The notes under the pieces: generated by a model
The model's input: only the letters and a program-made list of their open reading frames with translations
Databases searched by the model: none
What the model was told of the DNA's origin: nothing
Part shown: positions 1 to 7,729 of the stretch, in pieces
Layout: the number at the start of each line of letters is the position of its first letter
Position numbering within the stretch: position 1 is the first letter of the stretch
Assembly (NCBI RefSeq): GCF_009498235.1
Contig: NZ_CP044205.1
Span: 429,716-493,715, forward strand
Source: Candidatus Methylospira mobilis
GTDB lineage: Bacteria; Pseudomonadota; Gammaproteobacteria; Methylococcales; Methylococcaceae
Length of the DNA stretch: 64,000 nt
Direction: 5' to 3'
Position numbers and translations under genes: made by a program

Positions 1-588
1 ACCGGAGATTTGCCGCGTGTCCTGAATGGCATTGATGCCGCCATCGCCGCCGGTTTTGAGCGCGTCAAGCTGAATGCCGTGGTGCTTAAAAACCGTAATC
101 ACGAAGATGCGACCGAGCTGGCCGCTTTTGCGGTCGAAAAAAAAATCGACATCAGCTTTATTGAGGAAATGCCTCTGGGTAACATAATCGATCATGATCG
201 CAGTCAGTCGTATTATTCCAGCGACGAAATTCGTCGCGACCTGAACCGGCGCTTCATGCTGCTGCCGGTCACCGAGTCCAGCGGCGGCCCTGCGCGCTAT
301 TTCCGTATTGCCGGCACAGTCACGCGCATCGGTTTCATCTCTCCGCACAGCCATAACTTCTGCGGCGACTGCAATCGCGTCAGATTGACGTCCGAGGGCC
401 GTTTATTGCTCTGCCTGGGTAACGAACATTCGGTCGATCTCAAGCGCGTGGTGCGTTCTCATCCGGGCAACATGGAAAAACTCAAGGGCGCCATTGTTGG
501 CGCAATGAAAATCAAACCGGAACGCCATTTATTCGAACTGACCGGACAACCTGTTATTTTCCGGCATATGAACGCTAGCGGCGGTTAG
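1..588 (+). CDS. moaA: GTP 3',8-cyclase MoaA, C-terminal part
   Basis: This is the C-terminal part of the radical-SAM enzyme that converts GTP to 3',8-cyclo-GTP, the first step of molybdopterin synthesis in the cytoplasm. The reading frame is open to the left edge of the window, so the true start lies upstream. The SAM-binding CxxxCxxC motif is therefore not visible. What is visible is the MoaA-specific C-terminal cluster region FCGDCNRVRLTSEGRLLLC, which supplies the cysteines of the second 4Fe-4S cluster that binds substrate, followed by the usual C-terminal tail. It fits the Mo theme of the window. The stop is 5 bases before cutA, suggesting co-transcription. Identity is secure; only the N-terminus is missing. 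Confidence 0.95.
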   Translation, partial: TGDLPRVLNGIDAAIAAGFERVKLNAVVLKNRNHEDATELAAFAVEKKIDISFIEEMPLGNIIDHDRSQSYYSSDEIRRDLNRRFMLLPVTESSGGPARYFRIAGTVTRIGFISPHSHNFCGDCNRVRLTSEGRLLLCLGNEHSVDLKRVVRSHPGNMEKLKGAIVGAMKIKPERHLFELTGQPVIFRHMNASGG

Positions 589-593
589 CGGTT

Positions 594-947
594 ATGAGCG
601 AAGAAAAGCCTGAAAAAGCAACAATTATTGTGGTGTGCTGTACCTGTCCTCAGGAAAAGGCCGCGGAACTGGCCCGGTTTGTGATCGAATCGCAACTGGC
701 GGCTTGCGTCAATATACTCCCGGAAGTGCGATCGATTTACCGTTGGAACGATAAAATCTGCGACGAGACCGAAAGTCTGCTGCTGATCAAAACCGGGCAG
801 GCGAACTATGCGGAGCTGGAGCGCAGTTTGCGCGAGCGCCATCCATACGAGGTGCCTGAAATTGTCGCGATACCGATAGAACGGGGTCTTCCCGATTATT
901 TACAGTGGGTAGCTTCATGCATAGGTACAGACGCTTGCGCCGGCTGA
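594..947 (+). CDS. cutA: CutA divalent-cation tolerance protein
   Basis: A 117-residue CutA1-family protein, a small trimeric cytoplasmic protein linked to tolerance of divalent metals such as copper; its molecular role is still unsettled. Family hallmarks are the start IIVVCCTCPQEKAAELA, the AACVNILPEVRSIYRW segment and the HPYEVPEIVAIPIERGLPDYLQW C-terminal region, in the correct order and at the usual length of about 105-115 residues. The ATG lies 5 bases after the moaA stop. The 3' end overlaps the following DsbD-like gene by about 30 bases. In many proteobacteria cutA lies directly upstream of dsbD, and this context is kept here although the dsbD-like gene is shortened. Confidence 0.93.
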   Translation: MSEEKPEKATIIVVCCTCPQEKAAELARFVIESQLAACVNILPEVRSIYRWNDKICDETESLLLIKTGQANYAELERSLRERHPYEVPEIVAIPIERGLPDYLQWVASCIGTDACAG

Positions 948-1708
948 CATTGTTACTGCTGTTTTTCACCGGCTGTTCGTATGCCGCCGATCCTTTATCG
1001 ATCCTGCAGTCCGGCGCACAGAAAGCGGCCGGACTTTTTCAGCAGGACGATTTGCTGCCCGCGGATCAGGCTTTTCATTTTATAGCTGAAATCAAGGATA
1101 GCCGCACGCTGCGCGTGAGCTGGCAGATAGCCGAAGGATATTATCTCTACCGCGAACGTTTCATGTTTTCCTTGATCGATAGCCCCGGCGTCGAACTGCA
1201 AACGCCGCATATGCCCGCTGGAAAACAAAAACAGGAAGACAACGGCCCGGTAGAAGTCTATTATCATGAGGTCAGCTTCGATCTGCCGCTGCAGCGCAAC
1301 GCAAACGCCGCGGTTAGCGTAAAGCTGCATGCCCGTTTCCAGGGGTGCGCCGAGCGCGGTGTCTGCTATCCGCCCATGGAAAAAAACGAGGTTCTGGATT
1401 TGCCTGTCTATATCGCCGGAGATGCTGCAAACCCGGCACAAAACCGGCCATCGGCTACAACATCTGCGGTTGCTCCGCTTTCCTCGTCCATGCATTCCGC
1501 CTTGATGTTGCCCGCAGCCATACTGCTGATAATAACAGCGGTTTACTTCGGGGCGTTGGATGGCTTGCCGGCTGCCGCAGACGCAGGTAAACGGCTAAAA
1601 AAAGCATTGATGCTGTCATTGCTGATCTGGGGCGTTTTGTTGCTCATCGGCGTAACTGCTGGCAACTCCAACCTTATGAACCCGCTTTCACCCCTTTCTT
1701 TCCCATAA
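917..1708 (+). CDS. DsbD-like protein, internally deleted (nDsbD domain plus last membrane helices)
   Basis: This 263-residue protein has a signal peptide with a possible lipoprotein Cys (FFTGCSYA), then an N-terminal DsbD domain at about residues 30-165. The domain includes the reductant-accepting pair in the context FQGCAERGVCYPPM. After a short linker come only two hydrophobic segments. The tail, with YFGALDGLPAAADAGKRLKK and then a helix and TAGNSNLMNPL, resembles the end of the DsbD transmembrane region. Most of the eight-helix core and the C-terminal thioredoxin domain of full DsbD (about 570 residues) are absent. I chose the ATG at 917 over an in-frame GTG at 905. It overlaps cutA and is followed by a separate thioredoxin gene. 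The nDsbD domain looks intact, but without the electron-relaying membrane core its reductant is unclear. It may be a decaying gene or a rebuilt two-protein system. Confidence 0.75.
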   Translation: MHRYRRLRRLTLLLLFFTGCSYAADPLSILQSGAQKAAGLFQQDDLLPADQAFHFIAEIKDSRTLRVSWQIAEGYYLYRERFMFSLIDSPGVELQTPHMPAGKQKQEDNGPVEVYYHEVSFDLPLQRNANAAVSVKLHARFQGCAERGVCYPPMEKNEVLDLPVYIAGDAANPAQNRPSATTSAVAPLSSSMHSALMLPAAILLIITAVYFGALDGLPAAADAGKRLKKALMLSLLIWGVLLLIGVTAGNSNLMNPLSPLSFP

Positions 1709-1739
1709 GGGAACGCATGCAAAATAGCGAGGATAACTC

Positions 1740-2255
1740 TTGAAACGTTGGCTGGTTCTATCTCTTGTGATGGCGGCTGCATTTGCGGCCGGTATTTTGG
1801 GCGGACACGCAAGGCTCGCATCGTCTCCAAAAGCCGAGAGGCTGGACACTACGCTGTCCTTTTCGGATCATATGGGTAGCGCTCATCGTTTGAGCGAATG
1901 GCAGGGGAAATGGCTGGCGGTAAATTTCTGGGCGCCCTGGTGTACCCCCTGTCTTGAAGAGATTCCGCTTTTCACCGAGGCTCAGGCCGCTCTGGGCAGT
2001 CAAGGGCTGCAGGTTATCGGCATCGCACTGGACGATGCCGGCAATGTCGCGCAGTACCTGGCTGAAAAACCGTTAAATTACCCGGTATTAATGGGAGATG
2101 AAAATGGGGTTGGCCTGGCCGCCGCGCTGGGTAATGAATATGGCGTTCTGCCTTACACCGTTATTTTCGCCCCCGATGGTCATATCGCCCATACCCAATT
2201 GGGTCCGTTCCAGCAAACCGAGTTTGCGGACCTTGTTAAAGGACTGATGCGTTAA
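1740..2255 (+). CDS. TlpA/ResA-type membrane-anchored thioredoxin
   Basis: A 171-residue protein with an N-terminal hydrophobic anchor (about residues 4-22) and a periplasmic thioredoxin fold carrying the redox motif WCTPC in VNFWAPWCTPCLEEIPLF. The cis-Pro region YGVLPYTVIFAPDG is present. Such proteins reduce or exchange disulfides in the envelope, for example in cytochrome c maturation or in resetting partner proteins. The start is a TTG at 1740, supported by a GAGGA ribosome site about 8 bases upstream; no ATG fits. It follows the shortened DsbD-like gene by 31 bases. It may supply the thioredoxin activity missing from that protein, which is inference. Confidence 0.85.
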   Translation: MKRWLVLSLVMAAAFAAGILGGHARLASSPKAERLDTTLSFSDHMGSAHRLSEWQGKWLAVNFWAPWCTPCLEEIPLFTEAQAALGSQGLQVIGIALDDAGNVAQYLAEKPLNYPVLMGDENGVGLAAALGNEYGVLPYTVIFAPDGHIAHTQLGPFQQTEFADLVKGLMR

Positions 2256-2280
2256 GGTTTTCTGTAAGCGAGAACGCTTA

Positions 2281-2412
2281 CCGTGCAAATCGCGTAGCGA
2301 ATACCACCCAGCCTCTCCCTCCGGGAGAGGCTGGGTGTGAGAGAAACCCTTCATGGGGCAAGCGTTTTTTTGCATGTTAAGGGGCTACACTTGCGCCATG
2401 AACGGTTAAAAA
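2281..2412. repeat. Dispersed repeat, second copy inverted at 12613-12718
   Basis: The stretch starting CCGTGCAAATCGCGTAGCGA recurs in inverted orientation at 12694-12718. The right part, with GCAAGCGTTT, GCATG, TAAGG and TTGCGCCATGAACGGTT, recurs inverted at about 12613-12668. The centre of each copy differs, so these are diverged members of a non-coding repeat family about 110-130 bases long. Confidence 0.7.
2306..2336. terminator. Perfect hairpin between convergent genes
   Basis: A 14-bp perfect stem (ACCCAGCCTCTCCC and its complement) closes a 3-base loop, 50 bases after the thioredoxin stop and 70 bases before the end of the convergent porin gene. There is no long T-run immediately next to it, so it is either a bidirectional terminator or the core of the dispersed repeat in which it lies. 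Confidence 0.55.
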
Positions 2413-4016
2413 CGAAGTTCCGTCTGCACAAAATAGTAATTGACGTGATTTTGATTGGCTGGGGCGCCGGGCGCTTCTTTGGCGAACCCGCCTTTCATCA
2501 ATATTTGCCAGCCGACTTGAAATGCAAGATTGTCGAAGGCATCCCAGCGCCCGTTTAATTCCCAGGTTTGGCCCACGTAACTGCCCGAACTGCCGGTCGT
2601 GTCGACCAGATTAGCCTGCGACCATCCTGTCGATGACTTGTTATCGGCCAGCCACCAGTATCTGTTGGCAGCGACCAGAGAGAAATCGCGATGCGGAGTC
2701 AGAAATAAACGGTAGCCGGGCGTATTGATATTAGTGCGGTTGAACAGCGTCAATATGCCGGTAGGGCCGTAATCGAAGATGGGCGTTCCGAACAAGGGGT
2801 CGAAATGAGACGAAGCGTAGTCCCATTGAGCTACCAGGCGCGGGCTCCACGGCATATCGAACGTATAGCCTGACTCGACATGCTGATAAACCGAGCCAAT
2901 ATCCAGCACTGGCGCAGTGGCTGAAATACGCGCGCTGCCTGCCTGGCCGATGGATTCGATTTCGAAGTCCACTTCACCTTTTCCTGGGTGACGTTTCACA
3001 CGAAAACCGGGCGTATACAGGCTACGGTTCAAGGACGAATAAGTATCGTTCCGGCCTTCGTGCAAATAATACAGATAAAGCTCAGCGCTGATTTGCGCGG
3101 GAAATTTTTTTGTCAGCAACGCGCCGGTAAAATAAGCGTCGGTTTGCGGACGATTCCATACGAGATCATTGTGCAGCAACTGGCCGGCGCCGGTAGGCAA
3201 AAGCTGTTCGGGGACATTGGCAAAAGCCAGCAGTTCCCAGCCGTTCTTGTCATCGTGCAGGCGTGCTTGCAAACCGGCGAACTGGTAAACGGTGTTGCCG
3301 AAGCGAAAGCGTGCGATCAGGCGACGGCTGGCGACATCCATGGTCATCCGGCCGCCTTTTATTTCGCTATCCAGACCGGACTGGAAAATATCGCGACCTA
3401 TCCAGGCTGCGTAAATCTGAGCAAAATTGCCCGCATTGGACATCGCGCTGGATAGCCTGTCCGGATTGCTCGGGCCATACTGGCGGGCATCCCAGAATTC
3501 CACACCGGCGCGGAAGGTTTCGGTAAACCGCGCTTCCGCCCATAGTACCGACTGTATAGGTACCTGGTACTGGCCGGTCATGTCGCCCTTGATCCAGGGC
3601 GTATTATAGTTTTCATAACGCACTCGCTCTTCGAGCGTCAGCGAAATCCAGGAAGGCAGCCTGAGCATTTTTTGCAGACTCCAGTCCTGAGCGTCATCCC
3701 AGTGCGCCATGCCGGTCAGCTCGTCCTTGCGCAGACTCGCCACCGCGCCCAGCGTCTGGCGTGGCCGGTACTGGTGTTCCTGTGTTGCCGGTTCTTTCGG
3801 GTTCTGCTTGATTGACTTACCGGCACAGCCGATATCTGCCGGCTTGCCGGAGTTACACCTGTTTGCGGGAGTTTTTGCCTCGTTAGCGATATATTGAAAG
3901 TTCGCCACGCTTTCGGCGTTGGGCTCAACCGTGTCGGCAAAACCGCTTCCCAAAAACAAAACCAGTGAACCCGCCAGAGTAAAAACAAAACAGCGCTTCT
4001 GTTTAAAGACTTTCAC
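2406..4016 (-). CDS. Alginate-export (AlgE)-family outer-membrane porin
   Basis: A 536-residue predicted outer-membrane beta-barrel. It has a signal peptide (basic start, hydrophobic core FTLAGSLVLFLGSGFA) and a variable low-complexity linker to about residue 85. The barrel domain begins near LPSWISLTLEERVRYENY and ends with the aromatic C-terminal strand YYFVQTELRF expected for barrel insertion. The conserved patches (ARFTETFRAGVEFWDARQYG, AGNFAQIYAAWIGRD, RRLIARFRFGNTVYQFAG) point to the alginate-export family, whose members export alginate or act as general anionic porins. No alginate biosynthesis gene is nearby, so the substrate is unknown. The next gene upstream is a close paralogue in the same orientation, so the pair is a tandem duplication. 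Confidence 0.82.
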   Translation of the reverse strand: MKVFKQKRCFVFTLAGSLVLFLGSGFADTVEPNAESVANFQYIANEAKTPANRCNSGKPADIGCAGKSIKQNPKEPATQEHQYRPRQTLGAVASLRKDELTGMAHWDDAQDWSLQKMLRLPSWISLTLEERVRYENYNTPWIKGDMTGQYQVPIQSVLWAEARFTETFRAGVEFWDARQYGPSNPDRLSSAMSNAGNFAQIYAAWIGRDIFQSGLDSEIKGGRMTMDVASRRLIARFRFGNTVYQFAGLQARLHDDKNGWELLAFANVPEQLLPTGAGQLLHNDLVWNRPQTDAYFTGALLTKKFPAQISAELYLYYLHEGRNDTYSSLNRSLYTPGFRVKRHPGKGEVDFEIESIGQAGSARISATAPVLDIGSVYQHVESGYTFDMPWSPRLVAQWDYASSHFDPLFGTPIFDYGPTGILTLFNRTNINTPGYRLFLTPHRDFSLVAANRYWWLADNKSSTGWSQANLVDTTGSSGSYVGQTWELNGRWDAFDNLAFQVGWQILMKGGFAKEAPGAPANQNHVNYYFVQTELRF

Positions 4017-4459
4017 GGGGTTGAAGTTATGCGACTGCGCGGAGACTTGGTTACGAAGGATACGCCGGGAAGGTAAGCGGTCTGAAGTGTCTTATCCGTA
4101 GACGTAATGATTGCGGATAAGGCATGGTATTACATTATACCCGCCATGCAAACGGCAAAAGGTAAAAAAGACTTACTCGCAGGGTAGCCGGTAAGTCTCG
4201 TTTCAGATACCGGGTCTAAAATCCTTAAGGCTTAAGTCTGGCAGGTGAAGGGTTGTTTTATAGAATAAAGAAGGCAGTGAATGCGCGCGGTAAATTGAAT
4301 CGCGGGGATATGGCCGCCTGGGATAGGCGTGGCTGAATAAAAATCGAACTGCAGATGGGATACCGGCCATAAACCTGCCAGGATGAACGGCCTGAGTGAT
4401 TGCTCTTCCGGTGCAATAATCACGACACTCAGGCTGTTCCTTATTCAAGCAGTTAAATA
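4017..4459. other. Intergenic region between the two porin paralogues
   Basis: This 443-base stretch contains no convincing gene; an 81-residue open frame on the minus strand has no recognisable features. A hairpin with 8-bp arms (AGACTTAC at 4169 and GTAAGTCT at 4191) lies about 260 bases beyond the end of the upstream porin gene. It could separate the two transcripts. Confidence 0.5.
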
Positions 4460-6121
4460 TTAGAAACGGATTTCCGTTTGCACATAGTAGTAATTGACAT
4501 TGTTTTGGTTTTTTGGAGCGTTTGGCGCTTTCAGGGCAAAGCTGCCTTTCTCCAATACCTGCCAGCCGACCTGAAAAGCAATGTTGTCATGGGCATCCCA
4601 GCGTCCGTTCAACTCCCAGGTCTGGCCTATGTAACTGCCTGCTTTACCCGAGGGATCGACCAGGCTTGCCGGCGACCATCCCATGGTCGATTTGGTATCA
4701 GCCAGCCACCAGAAGCGGTTGGCCACATAAAAAGTGAAGTCGCGGTGAGGGACCAGAAAAAAACGGTATCCGGGCGAATCGATATTGTTACGGGCAAACA
4801 GACTTAGAATACCGGTCGGGCCGTATTCGAATACCGTAGGCGCGTACAGGGAGTCGAAGTGCGACGACGCGTAATCCCATTGCAGCAGCAAGCGTGGATC
4901 CCAGGGCATATTGAAGGTATAGCCGCCCTGAACATGCTGCATGATCGATCCGACATCCAGCGTTGGCGCGGTAGCCGAAATACGCGCGGTACCCGCCTGA
5001 CCGATGGTTTCGATTTCGAAATCGGGTTCGCCCTTGCGCGCGTTGCGGAACACGCGCATGCCGGGGCTGTACAGGCTGCGATTATAGGTATTCATCGGGC
5101 CTTCGTGCAGATAATACAGATACAGTTCGGCCTTGGTCTGCCAGGGCAGGTTTTTAGTCAAAAGAGAGCCGGTAAAATAGGAATCGTTCTGTGGGCGGTT
5201 CCAGACCAGATCGTTGTGCAGCAGCTGCGGCGTGTTGGAAGGCAATATCTGTTCCGGCACGTTGGCGAAGCTCAGCAACTCCCAGTCGCCGTCGCCGGGG
5301 CGCAAACGGGTCTGCACGCCGACAAACTGGTACTGGACGTTGCGAAACGCCGCGCGCGCAATCAAACGGCGGCTGCCGATATCCATGGTCATTTGACCGG
5401 CCTTGATTTCGGTATCCAGGTCGGATTGAAAAATATTTCTTCCTATATAAGCCGCGTAAATCTGCGCGAAGTTGCCTGCGTTGACGGTTGCATTGGTCAG
5501 CTTATTCGGATTGCTGGGGCCGTATGAGCGCGCGTCCCAGAATTCAGCGCCGACGCGGAACGATTCGGTGAGTCTCGCTTCCGCCCACAGCACCGACTGT
5601 ATCGGCACGGCATACTGGCCGACCGTGGTTTTCGCTTGCCAGGGCGTGCCATAATTTTCATAGCGGACACGTTCTTCCAGCGTCAGCGATATCCATGACG
5701 GCAGCCCCAGTTGCTTGTGCAGGCTCCACTCCTGATGATCGTCCCATTTCGCCTTGCCGGTCAGTTCATCCTTGCGTTGACTTTCCATCGCTCCGAGCGA
5801 CTGCCGCGGTCTGTAGTCGTAGTATTCCTCAGGAATGGATCCCTGCTTATCTTTCGCCGGCGTTTTGGCCGGGCTGATGCCCTGACCGGCCAGCTCGGAG
5901 GATAGCGCTGTACCGTTTTGCGAGGCCGCGGCGCTGGCAGACGCAGTTTTTTTCGGCCTTTGCGGCGCGGCAGGCGAAGTATCGTCAGCGGTTGCGGTCA
6001 GGACGGCGCTTTGCTCGTTTGTTACGGCTCCGCTGTTCTGTCCGGAAGGGTCTGCAAATCCGCTGCCGGAAAAAACAAGTAATATCAGCGGAACGAGTGA
6101 AAAGCATCCTCTTGGTTTCAT
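4460..6121 (-). CDS. Alginate-export (AlgE)-family outer-membrane porin, paralogue
   Basis: A 553-residue outer-membrane beta-barrel with a signal peptide (VPLILLVFSGSGFA) and an Ala/Pro/Lys-rich linker up to about residue 100. The barrel matches the downstream neighbour almost domain for domain (LPSWISLTLEERVRYENYG, RVGAEFWDARSYGPSNPNKL, AGNFAQIYAAYIGRNIFQSDL) and ends in NNVNYYYVQTEIRF. The two proteins differ mainly in the linker and in extracellular-loop-like segments. It probably exports or admits a polysaccharide or another anion. It is divergent from modA with 290 bases between them, so the promoters face each other. The porin assignment is firm; the substrate is not known. Confidence 0.82.
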   Translation of the reverse strand: MKPRGCFSLVPLILLVFSGSGFADPSGQNSGAVTNEQSAVLTATADDTSPAAPQRPKKTASASAAASQNGTALSSELAGQGISPAKTPAKDKQGSIPEEYYDYRPRQSLGAMESQRKDELTGKAKWDDHQEWSLHKQLGLPSWISLTLEERVRYENYGTPWQAKTTVGQYAVPIQSVLWAEARLTESFRVGAEFWDARSYGPSNPNKLTNATVNAGNFAQIYAAYIGRNIFQSDLDTEIKAGQMTMDIGSRRLIARAAFRNVQYQFVGVQTRLRPGDGDWELLSFANVPEQILPSNTPQLLHNDLVWNRPQNDSYFTGSLLTKNLPWQTKAELYLYYLHEGPMNTYNRSLYSPGMRVFRNARKGEPDFEIETIGQAGTARISATAPTLDVGSIMQHVQGGYTFNMPWDPRLLLQWDYASSHFDSLYAPTVFEYGPTGILSLFARNNIDSPGYRFFLVPHRDFTFYVANRFWWLADTKSTMGWSPASLVDPSGKAGSYIGQTWELNGRWDAHDNIAFQVGWQVLEKGSFALKAPNAPKNQNNVNYYYVQTEIRF

Positions 6122-6344
6122 GATGATCCTTTGGTGTCAGGTTATCGTTATGTTTTAATAAATATAATTGCGTTTGCATATAAGCGCAACAAACCCGACG
6201 GAAAACAGGTTATTTCACGAAAGTGTAATAATCGCTTACAACTCACGTAAGTCCGAGCCTATGCAGGATACGGGAGGCTTGTGGCGAAGATTTGTCAGGC
6301 ATCCAAATATCAGCGCCGCTTTTCATGTGTCGAAATAGCGTGCA

Positions 6345-6368
6345 TTATATATCATGATTGACATAACG
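6345..6368 (+). promoter_or_regulatory. ModE-type molybdate operator in front of modA
   Basis: A 24-bp site with left half TTATATAT, an 8-base spacer and right half ACATAACG. The right half is identical to that of the well-known Escherichia coli modA ModE box, and the half-site spacing is the same. It ends 43 bases before the modA ATG, where binding would block transcription. The same 24-bp architecture recurs at five other places in this window. Confidence 0.72.
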
Positions 6369-6411
6369 AATAACCTGCAATCATCGAACGCTAAATTTTG
6401 GAGATCATCGA

Positions 6412-7200
6412 ATGTTAAAGAAACGCCTTCCCGCCTTATTTCTGATCGGATTATTGACGTTCGCCGCAAGCGGACGGGCAATGGCCGATGTCATGGTTTT
6501 TGCCGCCGCCAGCCTTACCAACGCACTGACCGATATAGGCAAGTCCTTCCAGACGCAATATGGAATCCCGGTCAGATTTTCGTTCGCCTCGTCAGGCTCA
6601 TTGGCCAAGCAGATTGAGCAAGGCGCGCCCGCAGACGTTTTTGTTTCTGCCGATTTGAAATGGATGGATCATCTGGGCAAGAAAGAGGTAATAGATAATG
6701 CTTCGCGCAAGAATCTGCTCGGGAACACAATGGTTGTGATCGCGCCGCGCGGAAAGGGATTCCAGGTCCGAATGTCTAAGGACTTCAACTTCGCATCTTC
6801 ATTCTCCGGCAAGCTTTGCACAGGGGAAACCGAATCGGTGCCTGTTGGCATCTATGCAAAGGAAGCGTTGACCAATCTCGGGTGGTGGGAGTCCATGCAT
6901 GCCCGTATCGTTGGCACAGAGGATGTACGTTCCGCGCTCAATCTGGTTGAGCGTGGCGAATGCGCCGCAGGCATCGTCTATGAAACCGATGCCAAACAAA
7001 GCGGTAAAGTGGACATAGTCGCCGCCTTTCCCGCCGAAACCCACGCAAAAATCGTGTATCCGTTTGCCCTGGTGCGCCACGAGTATCCTTTCAGAGATGG
7101 CACATCTTCGGAAGACGCAGTCAAATTTATGAAATATGTGACGGAGAAAGCTGCAAAGGATATTTTTACGCAATATGGATTCACAGTGCTGATTCGATAG
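6412..7200 (+). CDS. modA: Molybdate-binding periplasmic protein ModA (orphan)
   Basis: A 262-residue periplasmic oxyanion-binding protein. A signal peptide ending ASGRAMA is followed by the typical ModA start DVMVFAAASLTNALTDIG. Further hallmarks are FSFASSGSLAKQIEQGAPADVFVSAD, which contains the Ser residues that hold molybdate, and the C-terminal Val/Tyr ligand region AGIVYETDAK. A TGGAG ribosome site precedes the ATG. No modB or modC follows, so the protein must deliver to a permease encoded elsewhere, possibly the ModBC at 18.7-20.5 kb. That system has its own ModA, which is only distantly similar. The ModE-type site upstream implies expression under Mo limitation. Confidence 0.92.
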   Translation: MLKKRLPALFLIGLLTFAASGRAMADVMVFAAASLTNALTDIGKSFQTQYGIPVRFSFASSGSLAKQIEQGAPADVFVSADLKWMDHLGKKEVIDNASRKNLLGNTMVVIAPRGKGFQVRMSKDFNFASSFSGKLCTGETESVPVGIYAKEALTNLGWWESMHARIVGTEDVRSALNLVERGECAAGIVYETDAKQSGKVDIVAAFPAETHAKIVYPFALVRHEYPFRDGTSSEDAVKFMKYVTEKAAKDIFTQYGFTVLIR

Positions 7201-7664
7201 CGTCATAAACCCACGCTGTGGATCTGATCTCTTCCATCGCCGCTGCATAAACCTTCATGCAGCCAATACCTTTTATTTAAGGTGATTTCCAGGATAGAAC
7301 ATACCCCTTCTCGCCGCATTATTTCAGCCCGTCGTTCCGGCAGAGCCTGTCTCGGGCTTGCTTGATCCGGGGGAAGGCCCGCGCGGAGAACCCAGACTCC
7401 ATGGCGTGCCCTGAGCGCAACCGAAGGAATGGGTTCAGCGCAGGGTTCCTGGTCGGCCGGATAGCGGCAATCCATGCCGGCATGACGAACTGCGTAATAT
7501 CTTTCAAGGAAATCACCTGACTGTCATGGTAGCCCTTTCGGTTCCGTTCGTTTCGAGCGTAACCGAAGAACTCAAGACGGACATGGAAAATCTTAACTTG
7601 ACGTAATCGGCTTCTGCGTAAGCAGGGCTGTCGCATTCTTCATGAAATGAATTGTTTACTTTAT
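7201..7664. other. Non-coding stretch with a dispersed repeat
   Basis: No gene is supported here. The segment from about 7329, GTCGTTCCGGCAGAGCCTGT, closely matches one at 33747 (GTCATTCCGGCAGAGCCTGC), and 'cggcaatccatgccggcatgac' near 7467 is typical of palindromic intergenic repeats. The part after 7640 is AT-rich and carries the promoter region of the next gene. Confidence 0.55.
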
Positions 7665-7688
7665 CGATATATCAAATAAGATATGTTG
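7665..7688 (-). promoter_or_regulatory. Candidate ModE-type operator upstream of the Met-rich porin
   Basis: Read on the minus strand, the 24 bases have a left half CAACATAT, 8 spacer bases and a right half ATATATCG. This matches the CG-nn-ATAT / AYATnnCG pattern of the modA and vnfA sites with one core mismatch (CA for CG). It lies 42 bases before the ATG at 7730. AT-richness makes a chance match possible. Confidence 0.4.
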
Positions 7689-7729
7689 AATGATAGCATC
7701 ATAACCCTAAATAAAATAGGGTGTAAACA

